Shown: one piece after another, positions 36,427-45,215 of the stretch
Layout: each line of letters starts with the position of its first letter
Numbering within the stretch: the first letter of the stretch is position 1
Origin: Phenylobacterium hankyongense
Lineage (GTDB): Bacteria > Pseudomonadota > Alphaproteobacteria > Caulobacterales > Caulobacteraceae
Length of the DNA: 64,000 bases
Direction: 5' to 3'
Assembly (NCBI RefSeq): GCF_003254505.1
Contig: NZ_QFYP01000001.1
Span: 2,650,001 to 2,714,000 of the forward strand
Notes under the pieces: generated by a model
Databases searched by the model: none
What the model was told of the DNA's origin: nothing
What the model saw: only the letters and a program-made list of their open reading frames with translations
Translations under genes and position numbers: made by a program

Positions 36427-38862
36427 ATGCGGATCGGACGGGAAGACGGCCGTGGTCGTGCGGGACGGGGGCTCCTGACGCTGAGCCTGGCGATCGGGGC
36501 GGTGTTCGCCGCCACGGGCGCGGGGCTGGCGCAGGCGCCGGCCGACACCCCCACCAACCCGTTCGCCGCCGATCCCGCGGCGGCGGAAGCCGGGCGCGCG
36601 GTGTTCGAATCCACCTGCGCGGCTTGCCACGGACCCGGTGCGTCGGGCGGGCGCGGACCTGCCCTCAACACCGGCCGGTTCGCACACGGCGGCCAGGACT
36701 ACGAGATCTTCCACACCATCCAGGAGGGCGTGCCGAGCGCCGGGATGCCGTCGTTCAAGGCGCTGCCGACGCAGGACGTCTGGCGGGTGGTCAGCTACCT
36801 GCGCTCGCTGTCCGGCGGCGCGACCGCCGCCGTCGCCGCGCCGGCCGATCCCGCCGCTGTGGCGCGGGGCGAGAAGATCTTCTTCGGCGCGGGCCAGTGC
36901 GCCAGCTGCCACGAGGTGAACGGCCGCGGCCGGGCGGTCGCCGCCGACCTCTCGAACATCGGCCCCGCCGGCGGGTCACTCCGCGACCGCGTGCTGCACA
37001 AGGCCGCCCCTCCGCGCTCCGGTCTCGGTCGGGCGGTGGAGGTGCGCCAGAAGGACGGCGCCGCGGTGCAGGGCCTGGTGCGCGCCGAGGACGCCTTCAA
37101 CCTGCTGGTCATGGCCCGCGACGGCGAGCTGCGCCGCTATGACCGCCGGGCCCTGACGTCGGTCCGCACCCTGCCCGAGGGCCTCGCGCCCCGCGACGTG
37201 GCGGAGCGGCTGAAGCCGGCCGAACTGGACGACGTGGTCGCCTACCTGTCCAGCCAGAAGGGGCGCTCGGTGAGCGGCGCCATCGCCCCCAGCGGCACCA
37301 GCGGCCTGTCGGCCAAGCGGCTCGTGGCCGGGCGCGCCGAGCCGCAGAACTGGCCGACCTACTGGGGCGACTACCAGGGCCGGCACTTCTCCGAGCTGTC
37401 GCAGATCACGCCGCGCAACGTCGCCGGCCTGCAGGCGCGCTGGGCGGCCCCGCTGCCGGGCGGCTCGCCGGTCCAGGCCACCCCCATCGTCGTCGACGGG
37501 GTGATCTACGTCTCCGGCCCGCCGGGCGACCTCTACGCGATCGACGCCCGCAGCGGCCTGCAGATCTGGGCGTTCAAGCGCAAGCAGGACGTCACCAATC
37601 CCTACCAGATCAACCCCGCCAACCGCGGCGTCGCGGTGCTCGACGGCCGGGTGTTCATGACCACCCTCGACAACCTGCTGATCGCCGTCGACGCCCGCAC
37701 CGGGCGCGAGCTCTGGGAGCGGCGGGTCGCCGACACCCTGCAGGGCTACGAGATGACCGGCGCGCCGCTGGCGGTGGGCGACAAGATCGTGGTCGGGATC
37801 GGCTGCGGGGAGTTCGCCGCCCGCGGCTTCCTAGAGGCCTATTCGCCGGTCGACGGCCGCAAGCTCTGGCATTTCGAGACCATCCCGAAGCCCGGGGAGC
37901 CCGGCATCGAGACCTGGGCCGGCGAGTCCTGGAAGCACGGCGGCGGCGGCACCTGGCTGACCGGCAGCTACGACCCGGCCCTGCGCACCCTCTACTGGGC
38001 GGTGGGCAACCCGGCGCCGAGCTTCAATCCCCAGGTGCGCAAGGGCGACAACCTCTACACCAACTCCGTCATCGCCCTGGACCCGGACACCGGCAAGCTG
38101 AAGTGGTGGTACCAGTTCACGCCCAACGACAGCCACGACTGGGACTCGGTGCAGGACCTGGTGCTGGCCGACCGGGTGATCGACGGCAAGCCGCGCAAGG
38201 TGCTGCTGCACGCCGACCGCAACGGCTTCTTCTACGTGCTCGACCGCACCGACGGCTCGTTCATCTCGGCCAAGCCCTTCACCCGCCAGACCTGGAACAA
38301 CGGCTTCGATCCCAAGGGCCGGCCGATCGTGCGGCCGGACTCGATCTCCACGCCGCAGGGGCATCCGGTCTTCCCGGCGGTGGGCGGCACCAACTTCCAG
38401 GCGCCGTCCTACGACGACCGGACCGGCGCCTTCTACCTGGCCTTCCTCGACGCCGAGGGCTTCGCCGCCTTCGGTCCGCCGAAGCTCGAGCCCGGCAAGC
38501 TCTACACCTCGGCCAGCCGCCAGCCCCGGCCCACGCCGGCGGTGGAGCCGATCTTCGGGATCCGGGCGCTGGACTCCGGCACGGGCAAGGTGCTGTGGAC
38601 CTTCCCGACCACCCGCGGCGCCCTGGCGCCGGGCGTGCTCGGCACCCGCGGCGGCGTGCTGTTCGCCTCCACCGCGGACGGCTCGCTGGTGGGGCTGGAC
38701 ATGGCGTCGGGGGCGCCGCTGTGGACCTTCCGCACCGGGGTGACGATGAGCGCCTCGCCGATCTCCTACGCCCTCGACGGCCAGCAATACGTCGCGGTCG
38801 CGGCCGGCAACATGCTCTACAGTTTCGCCCTGCCAGACCTGGCGAAGGAGACCAGACGATGA
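36427..38862 (+). CDS. Quinoprotein dehydrogenase with N-terminal diheme cytochrome c
   Basis: 811 aa from ATG 36427, with GGGAGG 7-12 nt upstream. A signal peptide (ending about LAQAPADT) directs export. Two c-type heme motifs follow: CAACH (Cys64-His68) and CASCH (Cys158-His162), the first domain ending MPSFKALP with a possible Met ligand. From about residue 300 a PQQ beta-propeller follows (W-motifs such as AIDARSGLQIWAFKR, AVDARTGRELWERRV, GLDMASGAPLWTFRT). A likely catalytic Asp is in NDSHDWDSVQD. The vicinal Cys-Cys pair of methanol dehydrogenases is not seen (only GIGCGEF). Likely a periplasmic alcohol/sugar-type dehydrogenase passing electrons straight to its own hemes. The cytochrome-first order is opposite to type II quinohemoprotein ADHs. 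Confidence 0.8.
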   Translation: MRIGREDGRGRAGRGLLTLSLAIGAVFAATGAGLAQAPADTPTNPFAADPAAAEAGRAVFESTCAACHGPGASGGRGPALNTGRFAHGGQDYEIFHTIQEGVPSAGMPSFKALPTQDVWRVVSYLRSLSGGATAAVAAPADPAAVARGEKIFFGAGQCASCHEVNGRGRAVAADLSNIGPAGGSLRDRVLHKAAPPRSGLGRAVEVRQKDGAAVQGLVRAEDAFNLLVMARDGELRRYDRRALTSVRTLPEGLAPRDVAERLKPAELDDVVAYLSSQKGRSVSGAIAPSGTSGLSAKRLVAGRAEPQNWPTYWGDYQGRHFSELSQITPRNVAGLQARWAAPLPGGSPVQATPIVVDGVIYVSGPPGDLYAIDARSGLQIWAFKRKQDVTNPYQINPANRGVAVLDGRVFMTTLDNLLIAVDARTGRELWERRVADTLQGYEMTGAPLAVGDKIVVGIGCGEFAARGFLEAYSPVDGRKLWHFETIPKPGEPGIETWAGESWKHGGGGTWLTGSYDPALRTLYWAVGNPAPSFNPQVRKGDNLYTNSVIALDPDTGKLKWWYQFTPNDSHDWDSVQDLVLADRVIDGKPRKVLLHADRNGFFYVLDRTDGSFISAKPFTRQTWNNGFDPKGRPIVRPDSISTPQGHPVFPAVGGTNFQAPSYDDRTGAFYLAFLDAEGFAAFGPPKLEPGKLYTSASRQPRPTPAVEPIFGIRALDSGTGKVLWTFPTTRGALAPGVLGTRGGVLFASTADGSLVGLDMASGAPLWTFRTGVTMSASPISYALDGQQYVAVAAGNMLYSFALPDLAKETRR

Positions 38863-39947
38863 AGGCCCTGCGGCTCGCGGTGCTCTGCGGCGCTCTCTCC
38901 CTGGCCGGCGCGGCGCAGGCGGCCGAGAAGCCGCTGACCGTGGTCATGGTCGACGTGGACGGCGGCGCGGCGACGCTGTTCGTCACGCCCGAGGGCAAGT
39001 CGCTGCTGGTCGACACCGGCTGGCCCGCCGGCATGGGCGTTCCGCGCCCGGCGCCCGGCGCGACAGCCCCGCCCCAGCCGACCAGCGCCGAGCGGATCGT
39101 CGCCGCCGCCGCCAAGCTGGGCGTGCGCAAGATCGACTACCTGCTGATCACCCACTACCACGTGGACCACATCGGCGGGCTGCAGGGCGTGATGGCCCGG
39201 ATGCCGGTCGGCACGTTCCTCGACCACGGCGTGAACCGGGAGGAGACCCCGCCCGACACGCCGCCCGCCATGGCGGCGAACCTGCCGGCGTCCTTCTATC
39301 CGGGCTACCTCAAGGCCATCGCCGGTCACCCGCACCGGGTGGTGAAGCCCGGCGACAAGGTGCAGATCGGCTCGCTGGCGCTGACCTTCGTCGCCGCCGA
39401 CGCCACCCTCATCCCTGCGCCGCCCCACGCCCGGCCCGGACCCGGGCCCGAATGCGTTCTCGGCTCGGGCGTGCCGCAGGTCGACGAGAACCCCCGCTCG
39501 GCCGGCTTCGTCGCCAGCTACGGCAAGGCCCGGATTCTCGACCTGGCCGATCTGACGCTCGATCAGGAGAAGCAACTGGTCTGCCCGGCCAACCGCCTGG
39601 GCAGGGTCGACGTGTTGCTGGTCTCCCATCACGGCACGGCGCTCAGCACCGGGCCGGCCCTGCTGGCGGCGACGGCGCCCCGGGTGGCGCTGATGGCCAA
39701 CGGTTCGCGCAAGGGCGGCGACAAGGAGGTGTTCGAGAACCTGGCGGCCGCCCGGTCCAAGCCGGCGGTCTGGCAGTTGCACGGCGCGACCCGCAGCCCG
39801 GAGACCAACCGGCCGGCCGACTACATCGCCAACCCGCTGCCGACCCCGGACGGCTTCTATGCGGTGACCGCGCTGGTCTCGCCGAACGGCGCCGTCCGCG
39901 TGACCAACGCCCGCAACGGCTTCAGCGAGACCTATCCGGGCCGCTGA
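38859..39947 (+). CDS. Exported metallo-beta-lactamase-fold protein
   Basis: 362 aa, ATG 38859 overlapping the quinoprotein stop (ATGA). Signal peptide MKALRLAVLCGALSLAGAAQAAE. The MBL metal site is visible: HYHVDHIGGL (HxHxDH), Asp in ILDLADLTL, and SHHGTALS. The fold resembles the ComEC-like subgroup. Coupled translation with the quinoprotein suggests a shared pathway: it could hydrolyse a lactone or ester made by the dehydrogenase, but no direct evidence separates this from other MBL activities. Confidence 0.75.
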   Translation: MKALRLAVLCGALSLAGAAQAAEKPLTVVMVDVDGGAATLFVTPEGKSLLVDTGWPAGMGVPRPAPGATAPPQPTSAERIVAAAAKLGVRKIDYLLITHYHVDHIGGLQGVMARMPVGTFLDHGVNREETPPDTPPAMAANLPASFYPGYLKAIAGHPHRVVKPGDKVQIGSLALTFVAADATLIPAPPHARPGPGPECVLGSGVPQVDENPRSAGFVASYGKARILDLADLTLDQEKQLVCPANRLGRVDVLLVSHHGTALSTGPALLAATAPRVALMANGSRKGGDKEVFENLAAARSKPAVWQLHGATRSPETNRPADYIANPLPTPDGFYAVTALVSPNGAVRVTNARNGFSETYPGR

Positions 39948-39951
39948 CGCC

Positions 39952-40518
39952 TCAGTCCTTGGCGCGTTCCTGGTAGGAGCCGTCTTCGGTCAGCACGACG
40001 ATGCGCGTGCCCACGGCGATGTACGGCGGCACCATGGTGCGCAGGCCGTTCGACAGCATGGCGGGCTTGTAGGACGACGACGCCGTCTGGTTCTTCACCG
40101 CCGGCTCGGTGTCGACCACCTCGAAGGTCGCCAGGCGCGGCAGGTCGATGGCGATCGGCACGCCGTCGTGGGTCGACAGGGTGACCGTCATGCCGTCCTG
40201 CAGGTAGGGCGCGGCGTCGCCGACCACGTCGGTGGTGGCGGTGACCTGGTCGTAGTTCTCCGGGTTCATGAAGTGGAACCCTTCCCCGTCGTGGTAGAGG
40301 AAGGTGTAGGAGCGGTCGTCGACGATGGCGCGCTCCACCGTCTCGGTGGTGCGATAGCGTTCCGACACCTTCACGCCGTCGGAGATGCGACGCATGTTCA
40401 GCTGGGTCACGGGCGTGCCCTTGCCGGGGTGGATATTCTCGGCGCTGAGGACGACATAGAGCTTGCCGTCCATGTCGACGACGGCGCCCTTCCGGAGCGA
40501 GCTGGCGGAGACCTTCAC
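39952..40518 (-). CDS. efp: Translation elongation factor P
   Basis: 188 aa. Three OB-like domains; domain I loop IHPGKGTP places the modifiable lysine at Lys33 ([13 protein letters not shown] start). It eases ribosome stalling at polyproline. Lys33 in a PGKG loop is the type beta-lysylated by EpmA after EpmB has made (R)-beta-lysine, and both enzymes are encoded just downstream on the other strand (40639-42799). The Pro-rich MreC and PBP2 tails in this window are the kind of protein that needs EF-P. Confidence 0.97.
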   Translation of the reverse strand: MKVSASSLRKGAVVDMDGKLYVVLSAENIHPGKGTPVTQLNMRRISDGVKVSERYRTTETVERAIVDDRSYTFLYHDGEGFHFMNPENYDQVTATTDVVGDAAPYLQDGMTVTLSTHDGVPIAIDLPRLATFEVVDTEPAVKNQTASSSYKPAMLSNGLRTMVPPYIAVGTRIVVLTEDGSYQERAKD

Positions 40519-40638
40519 GTGGCTTGATCCTCGAAGATGACGGGCGCGCCTAGGATCGCGCGATTCCGCTAATCAATTGGTTGTCGCGCCCCTATAGCGA
40601 TTGACGCCGAAATCTCCAGCCCCCCGCCGGTCGCACCT

Positions 40639-41694
40639 TTGGACGAACCTGCCGCATCGCCCTGGTGGGCGCCCGAAAGACACCGCGACCGCCGGCCGTT
40701 CCTGCTGGCGCGCAACGCGCTGACCCGCGCCGTGCGCGGCTGGTTCGAGGGGCAGGGCTTCGTGGAGGTGGAGACCGCGGCGCTGCAGGTTTCGCCCGGC
40801 AACGAGGCCCACCTGCACGCCTTCGCCACCGAGATCACCGGCCCGGCCGGCGAGCGTGAGACGCTCTACCTGCACACCTCGCCGGAGTTCGCCTGCAAGA
40901 AGCTGCTGGCCGCAGGCGAGACCAGGATCTTCGACTTCGCCAAGGTGTGGCGCAATCGGGAGCGCGGGCCGCTGCACCATCCGGAGTTCACCCTCCTGGA
41001 ATGGTACCGCGCCGAGGCGCCCTACGAGACGCTGATGGACGACTGCGCGGCGCTGCTGCGGCTCGCCGCCGAGACCACGGGCGCGCGGACCTTCAGCTTC
41101 CGTGGCCGCAGCGCCGATCCGTTCGCCGAGCCGGAGCGGGTGACCGTCGCCGAGGCCTTCGAGCGCTTCGCCGGCCTCGACCTGCTGGCCACCATCGCCG
41201 ACGGCGGCGACACCGATCGCCACGCCCTGGCCGCAGCGGCGACCGCCGCCGGCGTGCGGGTGGTGGCCGACGACACCTGGTCGGACGTCTTCAGTCGGGT
41301 GCTGGTGGAGCGGATCGAGCCGCGGCTGGGGGAGGGGCGGGCGACCGTGCTCTGCGAATATCCGACGCCCGAGGCGGCGCTGGCGCGGCCCAAGCCTGGC
41401 CAGCCGAAGGTCGCCGAGCGGTTCGAGCTCTACGCCTGCGGGGTGGAGCTGGCGAACGCCTTCGGGGAACTCACCGACGCCGCCGAGCAGCGCCGCAGGT
41501 TCGAGGCGGAAATGGCTGAAAAGGCGCGGGTTTACGGCGAGCGCTATCCGCTCGACGAGGACTTCCTGGCGGCGCTCGCCCAGATGCCGCCGGCCAGCGG
41601 CGCGGCGCTGGGCTTCGACCGGCTGGCGATGCTGGCCACGGGCGCCGAGCGGATCGAGCAGGTCCTGTGGGCGCCGGTCGCCGAGATCGGCTGA
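40639..41694 (+). CDS. epmA: EF-P--(R)-beta-lysine ligase EpmA
   Basis: 351 aa from TTG 40639. A class II lysyl-tRNA synthetase-like catalytic core without the tRNA anticodon domain: motif 2 FAKVWRNRERGPLHHPEFTLLEWYRAEAPY, motif 3 AALGFDRLAMLATG, and ETAALQVSPGNEAHLHAF in the N-terminal part. Attaches beta-lysine to Lys33 of EF-P. Divergent from efp (120 bp) and followed 28 nt later by epmB. Confidence 0.93.
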   Translation: MDEPAASPWWAPERHRDRRPFLLARNALTRAVRGWFEGQGFVEVETAALQVSPGNEAHLHAFATEITGPAGERETLYLHTSPEFACKKLLAAGETRIFDFAKVWRNRERGPLHHPEFTLLEWYRAEAPYETLMDDCAALLRLAAETTGARTFSFRGRSADPFAEPERVTVAEAFERFAGLDLLATIADGGDTDRHALAAAATAAGVRVVADDTWSDVFSRVLVERIEPRLGEGRATVLCEYPTPEAALARPKPGQPKVAERFELYACGVELANAFGELTDAAEQRRRFEAEMAEKARVYGERYPLDEDFLAALAQMPPASGAALGFDRLAMLATGAERIEQVLWAPVAEIG

Positions 41695-41722
41695 CATTGC
41701 CCCGCAGGCCCGTTCGGGCCAT

Positions 41723-42799
41723 ATGCGGCCGGACCCCATGACCGCCGCCGCCAACCCCCTCCGCAGCGCAGAGGCGCTCATTCGCGCCGGCCTCGTCGCG
41801 CCCGGGCAGCTGGCGGCCCTGGAGCGGGTCGCCGCGCAATATGCGGTGGCGATCACCCCGGCGATGGCGGACCTGATCGATCCCACCGACCTCGCCGATC
41901 CCATCGCGCGCCAGTTCACGCCGTCGGCCGCCGAACTGGAGGTCCAGGCCGTCGAGGCCGCCGATCCGGTGGGCGATGACACCCACAGCCCGGTCGAGGG
42001 GATCGTCCACCGCTATCCCGACCGGGTGCTGCTGAAGATCACCCACACCTGCGCGGTCTACTGCCGGTTCTGCTTCCGCCGCGAGATGGTGGGGCCGGGC
42101 GGGGTGAGGGCGCTGTCGCCCGCCGCCCTGGACGCGGCGCTGGCCTACATCGCCGGGCGCCCGGAGATCTGGGAGGTGATCCTCACCGGCGGCGACCCGT
42201 TCGTGCTGTCGCCGCGCCGGCTGGGCGCGCTGATGAAGCGGCTGTCGGCCATCGACCACGTCAAGGTGGTCCGCTTCCACACCCGCGTGCCGGCGGTGGA
42301 CCCGCAGGCGGTGACGCCGGCCCTGGTGGCGGCGCTGAAGAGCCCGACCCAGGCGGTCTATGTGGCGCTGCACGCCAACCACGCCCGCGAACTGACTCCC
42401 GCCGCCCGCGCCGCCTGCGCCCGCATCGTCGACGCCGGCATTCCGATGCTCGGCCAGACCGTGCTGCTGCGCGGCGTCAACGACGAGCCGGAGGCGCTGG
42501 GCGCCCTCATGCGGGCCTTCGTCGAGACGCGGATCAAGCCCTATTACCTGCACCACGGCGACCTCGCGCCCGGCACCGGCCACCTGCGCGTCGGCGTCGC
42601 CGAGGGCCAGGCGGTGATGCGCGCCCTGCGCGGGACCATTTCCGGGCTCTGTCAGCCGACCTATGTGCTCGACATCCCCGGCGGCCACGGCAAGGTCCCG
42701 ATCGGCCCCGACTACCTGACGGCGACAGGCGAGGGCGGGCTGACGGTCGAGGACCCCAACGGCGGCTCCCACCTCTATCCGCCCAAGCCTGCCGGGTAG
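41723..42799 (+). CDS. epmB: EF-P beta-lysylation radical SAM enzyme EpmB (lysine 2,3-aminomutase)
   Basis: 358 aa from ATG 41723 (a second ATG at 41738 is possible). The radical SAM CxxxCxxC motif is C-AVY-C-RF-C at Cys110, Cys114 and Cys117; EVILTGGDPFVLSPRRL and VPIGPDYL-type C-terminal features are those of lysine 2,3-aminomutases, with PLP lysine near GKVPIGP. Converts (S)-alpha-lysine to (R)-beta-lysine for EpmA. Located directly after epmA. Confidence 0.93.
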   Translation: MRPDPMTAAANPLRSAEALIRAGLVAPGQLAALERVAAQYAVAITPAMADLIDPTDLADPIARQFTPSAAELEVQAVEAADPVGDDTHSPVEGIVHRYPDRVLLKITHTCAVYCRFCFRREMVGPGGVRALSPAALDAALAYIAGRPEIWEVILTGGDPFVLSPRRLGALMKRLSAIDHVKVVRFHTRVPAVDPQAVTPALVAALKSPTQAVYVALHANHARELTPAARAACARIVDAGIPMLGQTVLLRGVNDEPEALGALMRAFVETRIKPYYLHHGDLAPGTGHLRVGVAEGQAVMRALRGTISGLCQPTYVLDIPGGHGKVPIGPDYLTATGEGGLTVEDPNGGSHLYPPKPAG

Positions 42800-42921
42800 C
42801 GCAGGGCCCGCCGACATACCCCCTTTTCGGGCGCCGCCGTCGCGTGCGAGACTTCGCAAGCTGCGGCGCGCCTCGAGCCAGAAAACTGGCCGGCGTCGCG
42901 ATCCCTAGGGGGGAACAACCT

Positions 42922-44223
42922 ATGACCGCCGCCGCCGCGCCCGGCGCCCGGACCTCGACCGGCTATCGCTATGTGGTCGTCTGGTTCCTGGCCATCGTCT
43001 ACACCTTCAACTTCATGGACCGGCAGATCATGTCGATCCTGGCTGAGCCGATCCGCAAGGACCTGGGGCTCAGCGACACCCAGCTCGGCATGCTCACCGG
43101 CCTGGCGTTCGCGGCCTTCTACACGACGTTCGGCATCCCGGTGGCCTGGCTGGCCGACCGCGCCCGGCGGGTGTGGATCATGGCCGCCGCCTGCGGCATC
43201 TGGAGCGTCTTCACCGCCGCCTGCGGCCTCGCCACCAACTTCACCCAGCTGGCGCTGGCGCGGGTCTTCGTCGGCGTCGGCGAGGCGGGCGGCTCGCCGC
43301 CGTCCTACAGCCTGATCTCCGACTATTTCCCGCCGAAGGAGCGCGGCACGGGCCTCGCCATCTATTCGCTGGGCGTGCCGGCCGGGTCGATGGTCGGCTC
43401 GGCGCTGGGCGGCTGGGTGGCCGCCAACCACGGCTGGCGGATGGCCTTCTTCGTGGTCGGCCTGCCGGGCGTGCTGCTGGCGCTGCTCTTGCTGGTGGTG
43501 GTGCGCGAGCCCAAGCGCGGCGGCCTCGACGCGTTGGCCGCCGGCCACGCGGCGCACCCGCCAAGCCCGCCGATCGGCGCCGCCATCGCCAGCTTCTTCG
43601 CCAACCGCACCCTGGTGCTCACCGCCATCTCGAGCGGCCTGTCGGCCTTCGTAGGCTACGCCATGCTGAGCTGGAACCCGGCGTTCCTGATCCGCGTCAA
43701 GGAGATGAGCCTCAAGGACGTCGCGGTCTACTACAGCCTGGTGATGGGGATCACCGGCATGATCGGCACCTTCGGCGCGGGCTTCATCGTCGACCGCCTC
43801 GGCCAGATCGACCGCCGCTGGTACGCCTGGGTGCCGGCCATCGCCTTCACCCTCAGCGTGCCGTTCTTCGCCGGCTTCCTGCTGGCGCCGAACTGGCGCG
43901 TGGCGCTCGCCTTCCTGGCCGTGCCGGCGCTGATGAACAACATGTACCTGGCGCCGGCGATCACGGTGATCCAGAACGCCGTCGCCCCGGCTCAGCGGAC
44001 CGTCTCCTCGGCGATCCTGCTGTTCATCCTCAACCTGGTGGGCCTGGGCGGCGGGCCGGTGTTCGTGGGCATGATCAGCGACCACGCCAAGCCGCAGTAC
44101 GGCGAGCATTCGCTGCTGATCGGCCTGGCGGCCCTGTTCCCGATGATCGCCCTGACCGTCGGCGCCCACCTGGCGGCGTCGCTTTCCATCGGCCGCGACA
44201 AGCGACTCGCCGACGCCCTGTGA
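42922..44223 (+). CDS. Spinster-type MFS transporter
   Basis: 433 aa from ATG 42922, with AGGGGGGAA just upstream. Twelve membrane segments. Helix 1 NFMDRQIMSILAEPIRKDLGLSDTQLGMLTGLAF and RVFVGVGEAGGSPPSYSLISDYFPPKERG are the fingerprints of the Spns/spinster branch of MFS, common in alphaproteobacteria next to TonB and aromatic/lipid catabolic genes. Substrate unknown. No CTGTATAC site precedes it. Confidence 0.85.
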   Translation: MTAAAAPGARTSTGYRYVVVWFLAIVYTFNFMDRQIMSILAEPIRKDLGLSDTQLGMLTGLAFAAFYTTFGIPVAWLADRARRVWIMAAACGIWSVFTAACGLATNFTQLALARVFVGVGEAGGSPPSYSLISDYFPPKERGTGLAIYSLGVPAGSMVGSALGGWVAANHGWRMAFFVVGLPGVLLALLLLVVVREPKRGGLDALAAGHAAHPPSPPIGAAIASFFANRTLVLTAISSGLSAFVGYAMLSWNPAFLIRVKEMSLKDVAVYYSLVMGITGMIGTFGAGFIVDRLGQIDRRWYAWVPAIAFTLSVPFFAGFLLAPNWRVALAFLAVPALMNNMYLAPAITVIQNAVAPAQRTVSSAILLFILNLVGLGGGPVFVGMISDHAKPQYGEHSLLIGLAALFPMIALTVGAHLAASLSIGRDKRLADAL

Positions 44224-44299
44224 CCTCAAGGATGCAGCGTCTCCGGCCCGGCCCATGTAAGGTGCCGGTGGGGGCGCTTCTTTGAGTCGGGATTGAAAG

Positions 44300-44494
44300 G
44301 TGAGTGACGTGAGTGAGCCGCAGTGGATCCGGAGCTTCGCGCTCGCGCCGCGGCGTTTGAGTGAGGGCGGCTGGGTGTGGTTCCGGCCCTATGAGTGGCG
44401 CTGGCAACGGCCGAACGGTCCGCTGCCGAGCGCCGTGAACCCGCCGCGGATCGTCAGCCGAAAGCTGCACGCCGCGGCCGCCGCAGCGCGTTAA
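44300..44494 (+). CDS. Hypothetical protein, 64 aa
   Basis: A short frame from GTG 44300 (MSDVSEPQWIRSFALAPRRL, then a Trp-rich block GWVWFRPYEWRWQRPNG, then a basic Ala-rich end). The unusual Trp/Arg composition and the position between two genes suggest a real small protein of the host, but there is no recognisable family. It could equally be non-coding. Confidence 0.4.
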   Translation: MSDVSEPQWIRSFALAPRRLSEGGWVWFRPYEWRWQRPNGPLPSAVNPPRIVSRKLHAAAAAAR

Positions 44495-44516
44495 GCGAAA
44501 ACGGGGATTGGCCGCC

Positions 44517-44948
44517 TCAGGCGGCGTCGGCCAGGGTGTCGAAGCGTCGCGCGCCCTGGCGATCGAGGACGACCTCGCCGGCGGAGAACCGCCGGTTGAG
44601 GGCGCCTGCGAAGGGAATGTCGGCGACCGCGACATAGTCGCCGGAGGGCCGGCGCTCCACCAGCAGCAGGACCGCGGGCTTGGCCTGCTGGTGCAGCCGC
44701 ACGGCGCTGCGCACGGCGTCGGGATGCAGGCCGGCCTGGCCGTCCAGTTTCGACGCCCGCTGCATCAGCGTCCGCAGGCTGACCGGCGCGCCGACCTCGC
44801 AGACGCAGGCGAAGGCCCGCGACCGCAGCGAGCCGCTTTGCACCGCCGGGTCGCGGCCGGTCCAGATGACGTAGTGGTCGAGAGGCGTTCGCGCCAAGGC
44901 GTCCGCCAACACCGCATCGGGGATCACTTCAGCTTCCCTGTGGCGCAC
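44517..44948 (-). CDS. Hypothetical protein, 143 aa
   Basis: The GTG at 44948 is chosen because GGAGGACTGGC gives a strong ribosome-binding site with 6-nt spacing; longer open reading upstream to 45170 lacks such a site and crosses the regulatory region. The protein (VRHREAEVIPDAVLADALAR..) shows no domain I know. It has WTGRDPAVQSGSLRSRAFAC, an ASKLDGQAGLHPDAVRSAVRL helix segment that resembles a DNA-binding helix pair, and KPAVLLLVERR. Divergent from the quinoprotein at 45216 with a CTGTATAC palindrome between, so it may be co-regulated. Confidence 0.6.
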   Translation of the reverse strand: MRHREAEVIPDAVLADALARTPLDHYVIWTGRDPAVQSGSLRSRAFACVCEVGAPVSLRTLMQRASKLDGQAGLHPDAVRSAVRLHQQAKPAVLLLVERRPSGDYVAVADIPFAGALNRRFSAGEVVLDRQGARRFDTLADAA

Positions 44949-45086
44949 GCCAGTCCTCCAATCGACTGTTGGCGACTCCTGTGGGTCCGGGGCCGCTTGG
45001 CACATCGTCGCGAGGGGACGACCGGCGTCGGCGCCAGGTTCGTCCCATGTTCGACGGATGCCGTAACCATAACCGATCCGGTTCAA

Positions 45087-45098
45087 ACTGTATACTGC
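45087..45098. promoter_or_regulatory. GntR-type palindrome, site 2 (before the glucose-dehydrogenase-like gene)
   Basis: ACTGTATACTGC, 118 nt before the quinoprotein start. It contains TATACT, a possible -10 of its own. A promoter-like TTGACA (45110-45115) with TAGGTT 16 bp later (45132-45137) lies just downstream, so here the site would be upstream of or overlapping RNA polymerase contacts. A second palindrome, CTGCATGCAG (45095-45104), overlaps its end. Confidence 0.5.
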
Positions 45099-45215
45099 AT
45101 GCAGATTTGTTGACAGCCCACGGCGCGCTGATAGGTTGCCGCCAACCAAGACTGGTGCGCCCTCAGGCAAGCGAGCCGACGGCCTGCGACCGGCCGTACA
45201 AGGGGAAGGGCGTCA

